A program made the position numbers and the translations under genes. Shown here one piece after another: positions 63,341 to 64,000 of a DNA stretch of 64,000 nt (position 1 is its first letter; each line of letters starts with the position of its first letter). Source of the stretch: Schistosoma haematobium (taxonomy: Eukaryota > Platyhelminthes > Trematoda > Strigeidida > Schistosomatidae); NCBI RefSeq assembly GCF_000699445.3, contig NC_067195.1, forward strand, positions 82,532,569 to 82,596,568. The letters run 5' to 3'. A model generated the notes under the pieces. That model saw only the letters and a list, made by a program, of their open reading frames with translations, was not told the origin of the DNA and did not search any database.

Positions 63341-64000
63341 TGGATGTTAGATTTTAGAAAATGATTTGCAATACGGAAAAAGTTCCAAACAATCATTCAG
63401 TTTTCTGTATGGTATCATATTTCTTCAGCTAATGTTATCACAACATAATATACATCCACAAATTATTCAGTTCCTTCTCCTTTGCATCTTGAGATTAATC
63501 ACTTTCATCAATCAATCCATCTCAAATAGTTGCATTAAATATTTAATTCTACTTCAGTTTGTTTTTATCCTACTGATTTTGTCACTCAATATAGTTTAGC
63601 AATATTCTTCGTATTTTATATGTTCTCCTTAAAATTATTCAAGTGTTTATTTTAAGAGTAGTAAAATATTCAAAAGTTTTAATTATCAGTTGTTTTTGAT
63701 TACCTTTTGTCAACTTCAAGATTCCAGTTACTTTGTTAACATGATTACGTTGCTTGGGTGAATGTAAATATGTTTTCCTTATTAGTTTATTCAAAGTATG
63801 TATTGATCGTTTTTACCCTTCACTTTTCTTGTTTTGATCAAATTGGAGGCTGATTGTATAACTTCTCTATTTTTCTAGTGTATGTTTTTTTTGTTTTCTC
63901 AAATTTCCCCCGGTAAGAAATTTGTATTTCGTATGGAGAAGAGAAACATAGAAATCCTACTTAGATTAAAGTGGTTTATTAATATTTACATACATACACA

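Overview
The window looks like nuclear DNA of a blood fluke of the genus Schistosoma. It is AT-rich, has intron-bearing genes with 37-39 nt micro-introns near the 5' end and multi-kilobase introns further 3', and is packed with repeat types typical of schistosomes: SR2/RTE-like and CR1-like non-LTR retrotransposons, Penelope-like elements, Ty3/gypsy remnants, and tRNA-like SINEs that carry hammerhead-ribozyme sequence (the Sm-alpha type). The species cannot be fixed from sequence alone. All family names come from protein motifs and remembered family consensus, not from a search.

Two host genes can be supported. (1) A complete glypican-like gene on the minus strand (38734 down to 17576), rebuilt here as seven exons in consistent phase. 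It encodes about 658 aa with a signal peptide, a cysteine-rich glypican core, the RCWNG and NNPEV motifs, and a C-terminal GPI-type tail. (2) The 5' and central part of a kinesin light chain gene on the plus strand (53687 to at least 59339): coiled coil plus the first TPR repeats over six exons, running off the right edge. The other open frames are transposon remnants or chance frames.

Layout. 1-10752: a very recent tandem duplication (unit 6755 bp, about 0.2 % divergence) made of retrotransposon tails and ribozyme SINEs, with a 182-bp SINE-like repeat at the unit junction. 10753-16470: low-information DNA, an 83-bp perfect fold-back element, then an SR2-like retrotransposon interrupted by a second non-LTR element. 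17576-38734: the glypican gene. Its introns hold two Penelope-like elements with inverted terminal repeats, several ribozyme SINEs, and a second, inverted, nearly identical copy of the nested SR2 compound. 38735-52000: a retrotransposon graveyard holding CR1-like fragments, Ty3/gypsy RT and integrase remnants, a 500-bp solo LTR with clean target-site duplication, and an apparently unnamed TGTAG...CTACA insertion family with GGTC duplications. 52000-64000: the kinesin light chain gene, with more repeats in its introns.

The most notable structure is the pair of inverted, virtually identical compound retrotransposons (13376-15650 and 28591-30866). They bracket the last three glypican exons, which encode the glypican stalk and GPI anchor. 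They carry the same nested insertion with the same 9-bp target duplication and show a sharp identity boundary, as expected of gene conversion or an inverted duplication. Next come a candidate intact hammerhead ribozyme at 27809-27854, the perfect 201-bp inverted repeats around a Penelope-like element, and the GGTC-flanked insertion family.
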